DNA from: Symbiodinium natans
Taxonomy: Eukaryota; Sar; Dinophyceae; Suessiales; Symbiodiniaceae
Direction of reading: 5' to 3'
Assembly: GCA_905221605.1 (NCBI GenBank)
Contig: CAJNDS010000308.1
Span: 1-64,000, forward strand
DNA: 64,000 bases
Of the stretch, positions 1 to 11,723 are shown piece by piece; the stretch's first letter is position 1, and each line of letters begins with the position of its first letter. The notes below the pieces were generated by a model. The model had not been told where the DNA came from. It made no database searches and saw only the letters and a program-made list of their open reading frames with translations. The position numbers and the translations under genes were made by a program.

Positions 1-855
1 AAAAATGGGTCGCTAATTTCATTGGTACTTCGACCACATCTTACTTGCATTGACAGCACGAAGCCAAGTGCATTCCCACCCCCTCCCCCACCCCCCTCCA
101 CCTCTTTCTCTGCATGTTGCATGTCATGCCGCGTCGCCAGTTCCTCGAGCCTGGGCATCGTCGCTTGGTCGAGTCGGGATATCGAGGCGTGGGTCGAGGT
201 TCTCAGGTGAGATGTCATCTTGGGCAGCCGGTGCCCTGCCATTGTGGTTCTGGTATTACTAAGGCTCATGTGGGCTTTTGTTCGGGCTTAGGGTTGAGCC
301 CCGAAGCAAGCTCAAGCCGAACTACGTCTTAATTTGAGCCTTTTTTTTGGGAGGGGGGGGGGGGGGGGGGTTGTTATAGGGGATGTGCATATGGGACCCC
401 ATGCATGTTGAGGCTTCCTTGGTTGCAGTGCTTAGGGTGTGCTTCGGGCCTGGGGTTTGGGGGTAAACCCACAAACCCTAACCCCTTCAACCCTGAGAGA
501 GCCCGCGCGGCAAGCCTCAGGGTCAGGTCCTCCACTTTTGTCTGAAGGACCTGGGGGGGGGAGGGGGAGAAGGGTGGGAGGGGGGGGGGGTGGGTGGGTT
601 AAGGTTTAGGGGCCGGGGGGGTTCTGCTTGGCCTGGTTTCGATAGTGAACTTGGACCCCTAGCAGAAACTATAATTTCAGCAGTGTCTTAGGAATCAAAG
701 TACCCAAAAACTGAAAATATATTTCCAAGTACCCCTAAGGTTTGCAATCACCCTGAACCCCCTTCGGAGTCTTAGGGCTTCTAGAGCCTGGTAGACCAGC
801 AACCATCTTGTAGTAAGGGCACCCTTTTTTCGGGTTGGCTATTTCATACGGGAAC

Positions 856-927
856 CCCTAAACCCTAAACCCTAAACCCTAAACCCTAAACCCTAAACCC
901 TAAACCCTAAACCCTAAACCCTAAACC
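856..927. repeat. (CCCTAAA)n array
   Basis: Near-perfect array in the C-rich orientation. It lies inside a dispersed element whose ends resemble the copy at 49043-49138. Confidence 0.95.
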
Positions 928-1070
928 AAAAAAAGGGGTAAAGGGTACCACTGGGCTACTAAGAGAGGGTCAGCTTCGAGCTTGACCTCTTCAGCAGGCA
1001 CACCTGGGGTGCACGCCTTTGTGTGCTTGGGTGGGTTTAGGATTTAGGGTGTCGGAGTTAGACGCGTAGG

Positions 1071-1410
1071 GAGGGTTTAGGGTTTAGGGTTTAGGGTTTA
1101 GGGTTTAGGGTTTAGGGTTTAGGGTTTAGGGTTTAGGGTTTAGGGTTTAGGGTTAGGTTTAGGGTTTAGGGTTTAGGGTTTAGGGTTTAGGGTTTAGGGT
1201 TTAGGGTTTAGGGTTTAGGGTTTAGGGTTTAGGGTTTAGGGTTTAGGGTTTAGGGTTTAGGGTTTAGGGTTTAGGGTTTAGGGTTTAGGGTTTAGGGTTT
1301 AAGGTTTAGGGTTAGGCTAGGGTTTAGGGTTTAGGGTTTGGGGTTTGGGGTTTAGGGTTTAGGGCTCAGGGTTCACGGGGTTAGGGTTTAGGGTTTAGGG
1401 TTTAGGGTGC
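1071..1410. repeat. (TTTAGGG)n array
   Basis: Long array in the G-rich orientation, with drifted units at the right end (GGGTTTG, GGGTTCA). Confidence 0.97.
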
Positions 1411-3186
1411 CCCTGAGCCCGGCCCGGAACCTCCCTGTTGGGGCTTAGGGTTTCGGGTTTAGGATTTAGGTTTAGGGTTTAAGGTTTCGGGTTCAGGGTT
1501 CAGGGTTTAGGGTTTGGGGACAACCCTGTGCACCTTTTCTAGTGCAGGCCGCTGGTTTATCGTTTCGGGTTTTCACTAGGGCTTAGGGTTTAGGGCTTCG
1601 GGCCTGAAATCTAAACCCTGAAAACCCACAACTATACTTGGTTGGAGGCCCAACCGGCAGTTTGTAGTGTTTGAAGGTAAGGCAACTATACTGGCAACGT
1701 CTTACACGGGGTGCCTGTAACCCCCTAAGTAAACCCAAAACCCCTGAAAGCCTAAATCCCTAAAACCCTAAACCCCCTAACCCAGAAACCCTAAAGCCCT
1801 ACTTGTAACTTTCCCTGAACTTCCAAGTAGAAGAACCCAACAGCATTGAAGCACCAAGAAGCCCTGACGTCTGGGGTTTAGGGTGTGGGTTTAGGGCTTA
1901 GGGTTTAGGGTTTAGGCCCCGCATGCCTGACGAAGCGCGAATAAGCCCTGAATCCCCAGCTGGACACAACTTCTGGGAGACCGGCTGACCGCGACCAATC
2001 CAACCTCGGGCCAGTCTTCGGATTTAGGGTTTAGGGCTTAGGCCTTCGGGTTTAGGGTTACGGGTTTAGGTATAGGGTTTTAAGAGTAGTTTAGGCAAGT
2101 TAAAAGTAGTGCATAGCTTGTTGGAGCCGGGGGTGTAGAAGGCTGAGAGGTTTAAAACTTTAGGGGTTGGAGTTTAGGGCTGAGGGGCTTCTATGTCGCT
2201 ATCTGTGAGAGGCCTGAAATTTCTGGCTTAGGGTTTGGAGCCCTAAACCCCCACAACCCTGAGGGGGGACGTTTACTCCGGAGGGATTTGGGCGGCACAA
2301 TTCGGTCAGAGAGGGGGCTTTCTCTGCCCTCTGCCTGTTTGGGGCTTGCGGTCGAGGAACTCTAGGGGAAACAAAACCTCGAAACTACACGACGATCAAG
2401 CAGAATATGGGGTCTAGTGCGAGACACGGCCAACCCACTTCTTCTCCGCCTTGCATCGTGCTAAACGCTTCCTCTATGCTAATTCACTGCAGCTGGTCTG
2501 ACCACAAAAGGGTCAGCCAGCAGCTCGAGTCTGCTGCAGGTGCAACAAGTCAAGCTCTCAAGACTTCGCCGATCTTTGAACTGAGTTTCTTCCAAGGATC
2601 CGGATCCTTTTTACGCGAAGGTTCACCTACAGCCATCGCATGTCGAGGGTACTTTTACCTAATCCCATCGTTCTGTCGGCCTGCACCTGACGCGCCGCAT
2701 CTTTGGCCCAGCCACATGCAGACCCAGACTCACTCTCACTCTCACTCTCTCTCTCACACACACCATGCGCCGTTTTGTTGCAACAGCCCACACTGATTTC
2801 TTTTCGGGAGCCGGCGGATAGAGCTCGTGAGTGCATTCGAGTTGAGAGGGGTTGCGGGGACCTTGGAGCGGGAGGCTTCGGGCGCAGGGATAGATGCCTA
2901 AACTTGTGTTTAGGGTTGAGGGTTCAGGGTTTAGGGTTTAGGGTTTAGGGTTTCAAAAGGCCTGGTCCCAAGGAAGTATGGGCCCTGGGGGCTCTGAGAC
3001 ATGTCATTGGAGCCTACATAACTACCAGTATCATCCACGGAAAACTTCCCACTAAAACACCCATTCTAGTATCACGGGCCCCCTAAACCTTGAACCCCAA
3101 TGAAATCCCCCCCCTCTAAACCCTAAACCCTAAACCCTAAACCCTAAACCCACAGCATCTCACGGCCCTCCACGGCCCCGATGCAC

Positions 3187-3235
3187 CGAATTCATCGCAG
3201 TGGGGGCAGAAGGTTGACGTAGGTCGATACACCTC
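3187..3235 (-). CDS. Candidate exon, Cys-His motif
   Basis: After GGAAG|GAGG the minus strand reads EVYRPTSTFCPHCDEF with a GT donor. The CPHC pair suggests half of a zinc site. No partner exon was found. Confidence 0.35.
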
Positions 3236-3587
3236 CTTCCCTGACACCCGCGCCTTCATTCAATGTTCTAGTTCATGTTGCTCGTACACAATGTTTGTAG
3301 ATGCAACAAGAGAGCGAAACAAACGGCGAAAACTTCAACTTTCTCTCGTCCTTCGAGTTCTAGTGGGGGAGGGGGGGTGGATTCTTTCCGCCCTTGGGCA
3401 AAGTTTGCTGCCTTGGGATGGTCGGACGCTCTCGCTTTCTGGGGGGGCGGTGACGGAGGTGGGGGTTAGGGTTTAGGGTCCAGGGTTTGGGGAAAATAGT
3501 TATTTTATTAGAAATTATCATTCAAAATGCAACAAAATAGAAGATATTTTACTTCGAACATCCCCACCCTCTCTTGCTAGAGATACT

Positions 3588-3872
3588 CTGGGGTTGGGCA
3601 CTCCAGCAACATTCTGGGGCTGGGCACTCGAGGGAGACTCTGGGTGGGGTTGGGCACTCCAGGCAGACTCTGGAACTGGGCACTGCGGGGACACTCTGGG
3701 GTTGGGCACTCTCGGGAGACTCTGGGGGTTGGGGATCTGGTGGTGGGCACTCCAGGGAGACTCTGGGGTGCTCCGACAACACTCTGGAGGTTGGCACCCT
3801 AGGAAGACTCTGGGCTTGGGCTGCACTGTGGAGTTGGGCACTCCAGGACACTTTGGGGTTGGGCACTCCAGG
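3588..3872. repeat. Minisatellite, units of roughly 25-30 bp
   Basis: Diverged tandem copies of a unit like TTGGGCACTCCAGGGAGACT. Overlapping open frames here are a by-product of the repeat. Confidence 0.9.
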
Positions 3873-4094
3873 GATGAGCGAGGAGTAGACCGGGCGAGGA
3901 GAAGAGTTCCGGGCGAGGAGAAGAGCTGAGTTTAAAATCTAACAACCCCACACCGAGGATGTGGAATTGAACAAAAAAACCAGGATTTAGGGGCTTGGAG
4001 AGGATGGTGAGCTGTCGAGGCCCTGAACCCTGAACGCTATGGTCGCCACCACAAGCAAACCTTCAACACAAAAACCCTAGCTCAGGGTCCCTAC

Positions 4095-4152
4095 CTTGGC
4101 AGCTTTCAGAAGTTTGGGTGCTTCCGGCGACAGGCACACGCCAGAGAGAGCT
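4095..4152 (-). CDS. Candidate exon
   Basis: Minus strand reads ALSGVCLSPEAPKLLKAAK into a strong donor (AAG|GTAGGG). The acceptor side is unclear (no AG|G). Function unknown. Confidence 0.35.
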
Positions 4153-4347
4153 CAGTCAGGATTGAGGGTTCAGAATTTCGGGAAGCTTAGGGAGCCTCAG
4201 GGGGTAGTGGGGAGTATACGCCCATCCTTGAACCCCCGGTCCCTTAAGAACTCTAGAATATAGGTTTTTCGGACCTATGGAGTCGATCGTAGTCGGAGGC
4301 CTCTTGCCCCCAGGCGATGGGCAGTCTCTTCGCGAGCTGCCATTAGG

Positions 4348-4520
4348 GGGCTCTTGCTAAGGAGCTTAAGCCTGAGGCTGCCATGAAAAAAGGGGACTAT
4401 ACTAACCACAAATCCGCCCGGTTGTTTGGTAACTTCGATAACGTTCCCTATACCCTAAACCCTGAACCCTAAACCCTAAACCCTAAACCCTAAACCCTAA
4501 AAGCTCCTTAACAAGAGCCC
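4348..4520. mobile_element. Small inverted-repeat element
   Basis: GGGCTCTTGCTAAGGAGCTT at 4348-4367 is the reverse complement of 4501-4520 with one mismatch. The interior includes a CCCTAAA array. It could be a non-autonomous DNA element or a chance fold-back. Confidence 0.5.
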
Positions 4521-5662
4521 ACAGGCTATGTGCCATTTGCCGACTCTGCGGTGTCGAAAGCTAGGTTGAGGGGTTTAGGGTTATAGGGTTTAGGGTTTAG
4601 GGTTTAGGGTTATAGGGTTTAGGGTTTAGGGCTTAGGGTTTAGGGCTTTGGGTTTTTGGGGGTTTAGGGTTTAGGACTTAGGGTTTAGGGATTTCGGGCT
4701 TTAGGGTTTAGGGGTCTCGGGTTTCAGGGCTTTAGGTTTTCTTTAGGATTTGTAAGGTTTGGGGTTTAGGTTTTCAGGAGTAACGTCTGCAGGGTTTAGG
4801 TGAACCCTAAGCCCTGCAAGGTTCAGGGTTTATACTTTGCAAAGGGGTATGGGGTTGGGGGTGTAGGGCTTGGGGCGGGCGGTTTTAGGGGCGGTGCCTG
4901 CAATCAAACACTCCCCCCCCCCCCCCCCCCCATGTATTGCAGGCATCTCAGTCTATTGGGGGGGTTCGGGTTTCGGGGGGAAGGGGGGGGGGGTTCATTC
5001 TTCATTCAGAGTGTAGGGGTTTGGGGACTTACAGGGTTGTGGGTTGCAGGGCTTCGGCACGCCCAGACTTTTCAGGGTTGTAGGGAGTGGCGGCCCGAAA
5101 GGGTGCCGAGTCTTATTACGGAGAAACAAGATGTTCAGGTTGGACAGTAGGGGATATCAGTTCAGAGTTCAGGGTTCATAGAGGGTTAAACCAACCCTAA
5201 ACCCTAAACCCTAAACCCTAAACCCTAAACCCTAAAACCCTAAACCCTACACCCTAAACTTTAAGGCTGGGGTATCAACTTGCTCACCGGCTTCCATGCA
5301 TAGGCCGTCTCTGGACGAACTCTAGAACAAACGAATTCGGCCGAGGACGATGAGAATTCCCGGAGCGCGCCATACTAGGTTGGGCGTTTACACTCTCTGA
5401 AGATGCTTCTTCAAAAGTTATCCTCTTAAGCCTGGGTTGAGGGTTTAGGGTTTAGGGTTTGTGGGTTTCGGGTCACAACCTTAAAACCCCCTACGTGAAA
5501 ATAGAAAACATGCCAAGGGCTCCTAAACCCTAAACCCTAAACCCGAAACCCTAAACCCTAAACCCTTGGTGTCGGCGGGCTTCTGCGGTGTTTAAGGGTC
5601 TTGGAGTCCTGAGCTCAACGTACGAAGAACACGAACCCATACATGTTCGAAGAAAGCCCCTA

Positions 5663-5775
5663 GACCCTAAATCCTAAACCCTAAACCCTAAACCCTAAAC
5701 CCTAAACCCTAAACCCTAAACCCTAAACCCTAAACCCTAAACCCTAAACCCTAAACCCTAAACCCTAACCCTAAA
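5663..5775. repeat. (CCCTAAA)n array
   Basis: Clean array; shorter ones lie at 5193-5262, 5521-5567 and 6029-6077. Confidence 0.95.
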
Positions 5776-7226
5776 CGCAAAACCCTTCAGCCCAGAATGC
5801 CAGCCCTCAACCCCAAATCTCGGCGCCTTGCGTGCTAGTTCGGGGGGTTAGGGTTTAGGGTTCAGAGTTTAGATCTTAGGATTGCAGGCCCACTACTTGT
5901 TGCAGGAAAGCTCAGCGCCCACAAGCTCTCTGAGAATGCAGCCCGCCGCATCTTTGCGGACAGTTGCAGGCCCCCTAAAAAACCGTGAAGACAGACAGCC
6001 CCAACCTCCTAAACGATCTCAGCCCTGCAACCCTAAACCCTAAACCCTAAACCCTAAACCCTAAACCCTAAACCCTTGGGGATCAGTTTGAGGTCTGGGG
6101 TAGCTGGTGTCTGAGGTTTCGGGCTTCGGGCTTGGGGGTTTCGACTCCTAACCTAGCCTATGGCTTCTATGATGTTTAGGGTTTGGGGTTTTGGATTTAG
6201 GGGTTTTGGGATTTCGGGTTTGGGGTTTAGGGTTTAGGGCTTAAGGTTTAGGGTTTGGGGTTTAGGCTTTGGGGCTTAGGGTTTAGGGTTTAGGGTTTGG
6301 GGTTTAGGGTTTGGGGCTCTATAGGGTTTGCCTGCGCTGGCGGAGCCTCCTCAAAAACAGACTGCAGACGGGTACCATTCAGGTACCCCCCACGTGACAG
6401 GAACGCGCCAGGCATCTCCGGAAGTTCTTAGGACCCTACACGGCGCAAACCCAAAGAAACGATACTCTCAATTTCAGGGCTTCTTCAGGAGAGGGGGGAT
6501 TCAAGGAGGATAGGTTCCCTAAAGCTTTCTAAGGTTCCCTAAGGTTCCCTAGAAACCCTAACCTAGAGCCCAGACCCTTTCGGGGTTTCCCTAAAACCCT
6601 AAAAGCCCTAAAAGCCCGAAAGCCCAAAGCTACATGATCATTTCTTCCCTTTTGGGGTTGCTTTTGTAAGGCGGCCCCTACTGTTCAGGGTGCCCCCAAA
6701 AAGGGCCCGTAAATTTTGAGAAGAAGGCCACATGGGCCCCTGAACTCGGGATAGAAGGTGCTGAAGTCAACCCGCCATCGATTCTTGGGATCATGACACC
6801 CGCCTGTGCTGCTCAACATTTTTGGGTATGTGTACTATGAGCCCTTAACCCCAAACGAAAACATCTAAACCCTGAACTGCAAACCCCTCAACCCCCAAAC
6901 TCGACAAAAAACACTGTCACTTTCAAGCCCTCAGCCCCCCCCCCCCCCCCAAACCCCAAGCGCTCAACCCAAACCAACCCTAGAACCCCAAACCCTAAAG
7001 AACCCCCAAAAACCCCGAATCAGTAAACCCCCCCCTCCAACAAATAAAAACCAAACCCCCCCCCAAAAAAAAAAAAAAACAAAAACAACAAACTCTAACC
7101 CTAACCCTAAGCCAAACCCTCCCCTCAACCCTGAACCTCCCTAAACCCCTAAACCCTCAACCGCCACCAAACAACCCCCTAAACCGTATAAACCCTAAAC
7201 CCTAAACCCAGACGGCCCTAACAGAC

Positions 7227-7292
7227 CTCCGCAGCGGCCTGGCCTATGCCGACTCTGCGGTCCAACGTGGGGACCACTTCGGATCTCTCCTC
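7227..7292 (-). CDS. Candidate exon
   Basis: Twenty-two codons between CCAG|GAGG and GGAG|GTCT, phase 0 at both ends, starting EERSEVVPTLDRR. The plus strand is also open here, so strand rests on the splice signals. Function unknown. Confidence 0.4.
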
Positions 7293-7669
7293 CTGGGTTA
7301 CGGGGTTTAGGGTTTAGGGTTTAGGGTTTAGGGTTTAGGGTTTAGGGTTTAGGGTTTGGGGTTTGGGGTTTAGGGTTCTGAATGGTTTTAAGTGGGTCTA
7401 GGGTCCAGGGCAAGGGGTTTCGGAGGGCTTTTGGGGGGCTTTAGGGTTGCTTAGGGGTATTCTGAGGGTATTTGGGGTGATGTTTTTGGGGGGGTTTTCC
7501 GGCTCTTTTCGGGTGGTACTGGTTCTACGGGCCTTTTCAAGTGGGAGGGGGGGGGGGGGGCGTTAGGAGGGTTGAAGGGGCTGTCCGAGCTTCTAGGGCT
7601 TTGTAGAGGTTTGAGGGGTTCAGGGGCGGTTTTGGGAGGAGAAACTCCGAAGTCCTTTAAACAAACCCT

Positions 7670-7815
7670 CAAACTCCCAACCCGAAACACTCAAACCCTC
7701 AAACCCAAAAACCCAAAAACCCAAAAACCCAAACCCCAAAAACCCCAAAAACCCCAAAAAAACCAAAAACCCCAAAAACCCCAAAACCCCAAAACCCCAA
7801 AAGCCCAAAACCAAC
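7670..7815. repeat. CCCAAAAA-type low-complexity tract
   Basis: Irregular AACCCCAAAA/CCCAAAAA units, distinct from the 7-mer arrays. Confidence 0.85.
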
Positions 7816-7922
7816 CAGAATCGTAAGCCCAGACCCTTACCCAGCCCCCCGGAACCGAAAGCTGCGTTCTACAGGTCCTCAAACAAGATCACACGCCCGC
7901 AGCCCGGTTGGGTCTGTGCTAG

Positions 7923-8017
7923 TTCATGGTTGGGATAGTATCAAAAAAATTAAAAAATTCTATTCCTTGAGCGTAGTACCCTTAGAAATGCAGAATGTGA
8001 TTCCACTATGACAAAGC
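7923..8017. repeat. Dispersed repeat, copy of 9350-9467
   Basis: Shares TCATGGTTGGGATA, AAATTCTATTCCTT and ATGACAAAGC with the second copy, in the same order and orientation. Confidence 0.6.
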
Positions 8018-8116
8018 TCGGGGTTCAGGGCTGCAGGGTTTGCGGCTTAGCGGGCTAGGCCTTCGTGCTTTCAAAGACCTGGCATTGGACTACTGACCGA
8101 CCCTGAGCCCCAAAAC

Positions 8117-8404
8117 CGGGTTTGGGGTTTGGGGTTTAGGGTTTTTAGGGTTTAGGGTTTAGGGTTTAGGGTTTAGGGTTTAGGGTTTAGGGTTTAGGGT
8201 TTAGGGTTTAGGGTTTAGGGTTTAGGGTTTAGGGTTTAGGGTTTAGGGTTTAGGGTTTAGGGTTTAGGGTTAGTGTTTAGGGTTTAGGGTTTAGGGTTTA
8301 GGGTTTAGGGTTTAGGGTTTAGGGTTTAGGGTTTAGGGTTTAGGGTTTAGGGTTTAGGGTTTAGGGTTTAGGGTTTAGGGTTTAGGGTTTAGGGTTTAGG
8401 GTTG
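8117..8404. repeat. (TTTAGGG)n array
   Basis: One of the longest uninterrupted G-orientation arrays in the window, with a single broken unit near 8273. Confidence 0.97.
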
Positions 8405-9007
8405 TGAGGGCTCGAAGGCTTCAGCCCAGGGGCCAGTTCAGAGAGACGCGCTGTAGCAAAGCGACCCACATCACAAACACGTTCCGGCTTTCGCCTTTGG
8501 GAGCGGTGGGCTCAAAGATTCCCTTCACCCTGAACCCAAAAGCCCTGCAAAGAAAGCCTGGCGAACCCTAAGCCCTAAACCCTAAACCACCAAAGAACCT
8601 TTGACAAGCACCCTACAAACCCTAACAGCGCCAAAACACCCTAAGGCACCCTGAAAAACTTCAACAACTCAAAAACAGAGGACCCTTAAACAACCGCAAA
8701 ACCCATGAGAATCGCTGCGCACAAACCTAAAGAGAAGCCCTGGGCAAAAAAGCGCTGACCGAGGCGCTAGGCTTGGCTACTTAATTGACCTTTAGGGTTT
8801 AGGGTTTGGGGTTTAGGGTTTAGGGTTTAGGGTTTAGGGTTTAGGGTTTAGGGTTTAGGGTTTAGGGTTTAGGGTTTAGGGTTTAAAGCAAGTGCCACCT
8901 TACGGCTCTTTCGGCAAGAGCACGGGGCCCTTGCACCATCGAAGAAAAAAACACAGCCCAAGGCCAAACCCTATGATGCCCTTCGTCCTACACCCTGAAC
9001 CCTGAAC

Positions 9008-9236
9008 CCTACCGACCCCACAAAACCCCTCAAAACCCCTCAAAACCCCTCAAAACCCCTCAAGACCCCTCAAGACCCCTCAAAACCCCTCAAAACCCCC
9101 TCAAAACCCCTCAAAACCCCTCAAAACCCCTCAAAACTCTCAAAACCCCTCAAAACCCCCTCAAAACCCCTCAAAACTCTCAAAACCCCTCAAAGCCCTC
9201 AAAACCCCTCAAAACCCCGCAAACCCCTCAAACCCT
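9008..9236. repeat. (AAAACCCCTC)n 10-mer array
   Basis: Homogeneous 10-mer tandem with a few variants, not a simple telomere unit. Confidence 0.92.
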
Positions 9237-9349
9237 ACACCCTAAACCTACTCTAAACCCTCAAACCTAAAACCTCTCAAGACACCCCAGATGCAGCCGA
9301 GCCACCGCCACAACATTCCCCGTTTTAGGGAACCTGATTCATGGTTGGG

Positions 9350-9467
9350 ATAATTTTCAAAATTCTATTTCCTATTCCTTATGGGGTTTAAGTACCCTTA
9401 AATTATATTTCTTATTCCTTCTAGGGTTTAAGTACCCTTAAAATGTAAAATGGCACTCAACCATGAC
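9350..9467. mobile_element. Short terminal-inverted-repeat element
   Basis: Starts TCATGGTTG and ends CAACCATGA, a perfect 9-bp inverted pair. AT-rich interior with an internal duplication (TTCCTT...AGTACCCTTA). It is just outside the 3' end of the protease gene. Confidence 0.55.
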
Positions 9468-9497
9468 AAAGCAACCTGGTGGCCGCTGCTCGGCTGC

Positions 9498-9563
9498 TCA
9501 GCTGCCGGGGCAGAGCCGCCAGCCGACGTCTGTGACGCTCTCATCTGTGAACCACGAGAGTCC
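9498..9563 (-). CDS. Trypsin-CUB exon 21: CUB end and stop
   Basis: Reads [20 protein letters not shown], the last CUB strands with the fourth Cys (W-x-x-D-x-S-V...GW-x-x-C), then Ser and TGA at 9498-9500. Acceptor TCAG|GGAC. A GC dinucleotide just before the stop could serve as another donor, so the protein may continue; I see no convincing further exon. Confidence 0.85.
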   Translation of the reverse strand, partial: GLSWFTDESVTDVGWRLCPGS

Positions 9564-11558
9564 CTGAGTTCGAGTACGACACTCGAAACCCTAGACCCTA
9601 AACCCTAAACCCTAAACCCTAAACCCCTAAACCCTAAGCCCCTAAACCCTAAACCCTAAGTCCTAGGGTCTGGGGAGCTTGGGAGTTTTTACGGGTTCTC
9701 GCGGGCTTTCGGGTTTGGAGTCTGGGGGGCCAGTTTAGGGTTTGGATCCTTGGGGATCGGTTTCTGGGTTCTTTGCTCCTATACCCTGAACCCAAAACCC
9801 GAAACCCGAAACCCTCAACCCTAAGAAGCCAGTAGGAAAGGTGAAAGCTTCCCTTGCAAGAGGCTGAAGCAGGCTTGTAGGGGTCCGATTATACACTTCG
9901 TAAAAGGCAAGCCCCAATCTCTGAATCCTGGACCCTAAACCCTAACCTGCGTGCCCACACCAAAACATCTCAGATTAAAAAGGTGAAGCGAGGATCGATC
10001 ATGCACAATTCTGGGGATCTACCCCTAGACCATCGAACCCTAAACCCTGACCCCGGTATGCCCTATTGTTTGAAGTTCATTCCTAGTGGCAGCTTCCCCT
10101 GAGCCCTAAGCCCGAAACTCCAAAGAACCCTAAACCCTAAACCCCTAACCCCAGTCTCTGCTTTGGGGGGTGCAACAAAAGCGTTCAGCCCTCTCAGCTG
10201 TCCGGCCCTAACATTGAGACAGCCCCTCACCCTAAACCCCAAGCCCAAAAACCTAAACCCCAAAGCCTAAACCCCAACCCCCCGGCCCAAAGCCTAATTC
10301 ACCCTAAACCCCCAAACCCCAAAACCCCCCGCCCAAAGCCTAACTAACCCTAAACCCCCAACCTTAAACCCCAAGCCCCCAAACCCAAAACCCCAAAACC
10401 CTAAACTCAAAACCCCGAAACCTAAGCTTCCCATCCAACTAAGGGTTTTGCTACGTGGTCCCTGAATATGGGCCCCTTGTTCTCGTATGCCCTGTATATT
10501 CCTTACACAACCCACCAAAGGGCCTCTACTTCAACGCCCTTTCAGAAGCTACAAGACCACACTCAGGGTCCGCATGGGGGGTTTCCGGATATGGGGGTAC
10601 CCTTTCTGGGGGGGTCCCGGGGGGAAAAAGACCCTAAACCCTAAACCCTAAACCCTAAACCCTAAACCCTAAACCCCAAACCCTAAACCCTAAACCCTAA
10701 ACCCTAAACATACCCATGTAACTACCCTTGGATTCCACCCAGCCGCCGTGGTCGGTATGACGCCCTCGGGGCCGGACTCCCCTTCGCCGAGGCGACTTGG
10801 GGATCAGGGGTTCAGGGCCCCCAAACTTGCGGTTAAGGGTTTAGGGATTAGGGTTTAGGGTTAAGAGTTAGGGTTTGGGGTTTGGGGTTTGCGGCTTGGG
10901 GGTTAGAATTTTGGGGGCTTAGGGTTTAGGGTTTGGGGTTTGGGGAGTTGGGTTTAGGGTTTAAGCTCTCTGTCTCTCTCTATATATATATATATATATA
11001 TTCTGTTGTTTCTATCTTTCTCTCTCTCTCTCTCTGGACATTATCCTGGGGGAGGGTTTGAGCTGTCGGGTTCAAGGTTGAGGGTGTGTCTCTATCGCTC
11101 TCTCACTTAAAGTAGGCCTTTGTATGCAAGTATCCCCAAAAGGACACTCAACAAAGACACACCCCAATATTTCAAAGGAACCCTATAGACACCACCGATA
11201 ACAGTGATATAAACCCGGTTTCATTTAAACAATATATATATATATATATACATGTATACACACATATATATATATACACATACACTTAGAACCTGCAGCC
11301 TCCTGAACAGGCTCTCTGCCTCTTGGCTTCAGCGTCTACGGGGGGCCCTAAAGGGCCCCCCCCTTACACCGTAGTAGCGGCCTGGCGGGGAACCGCCGAG
11401 GAAACGGCCCTGCCGCATGCATGCCTGGTACTTCAGGAGACCTCCGACCTCCGAAACCGGAACCCCAGGGGGTTTGGGGTTTAGGGTTTAGGGTTTTAGG
11501 GTTTAGGGTTTAGGGTTTAGGGTTTAGGGTTTAGGGTTTAGGGTTTAGGGTTTAGGGT

Positions 11559-11625
<67 letters not shown>

Positions 11626-11628
11626 GTT

Positions 11629-11723
<95 letters not shown>

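Larger units (their letters stand above)
1..9490. other. Downstream repeat field
   Basis: Apart from the listed arrays, elements and candidate exons, this stretch is degenerate TTTAGGG/CCCTAAA-type sequence with unique islands. Larger islands at 1-340, 2330-2830, 5265-5430 and 8405-8530 are unassigned; both strands of the last are open. Confidence 0.6.

Noticed and set aside
1-1410. A chromosome end at the left edge
   Set aside because: The arrays are short, interrupted, in both orientations and followed by genes; nothing marks a true terminus.
2600-2640. Remnant of the 18S rRNA 3' end
   Set aside because: Only about 12 bases (reverse of AGGTTCACCTAC) match; flanking sequence does not look like rRNA or ITS.
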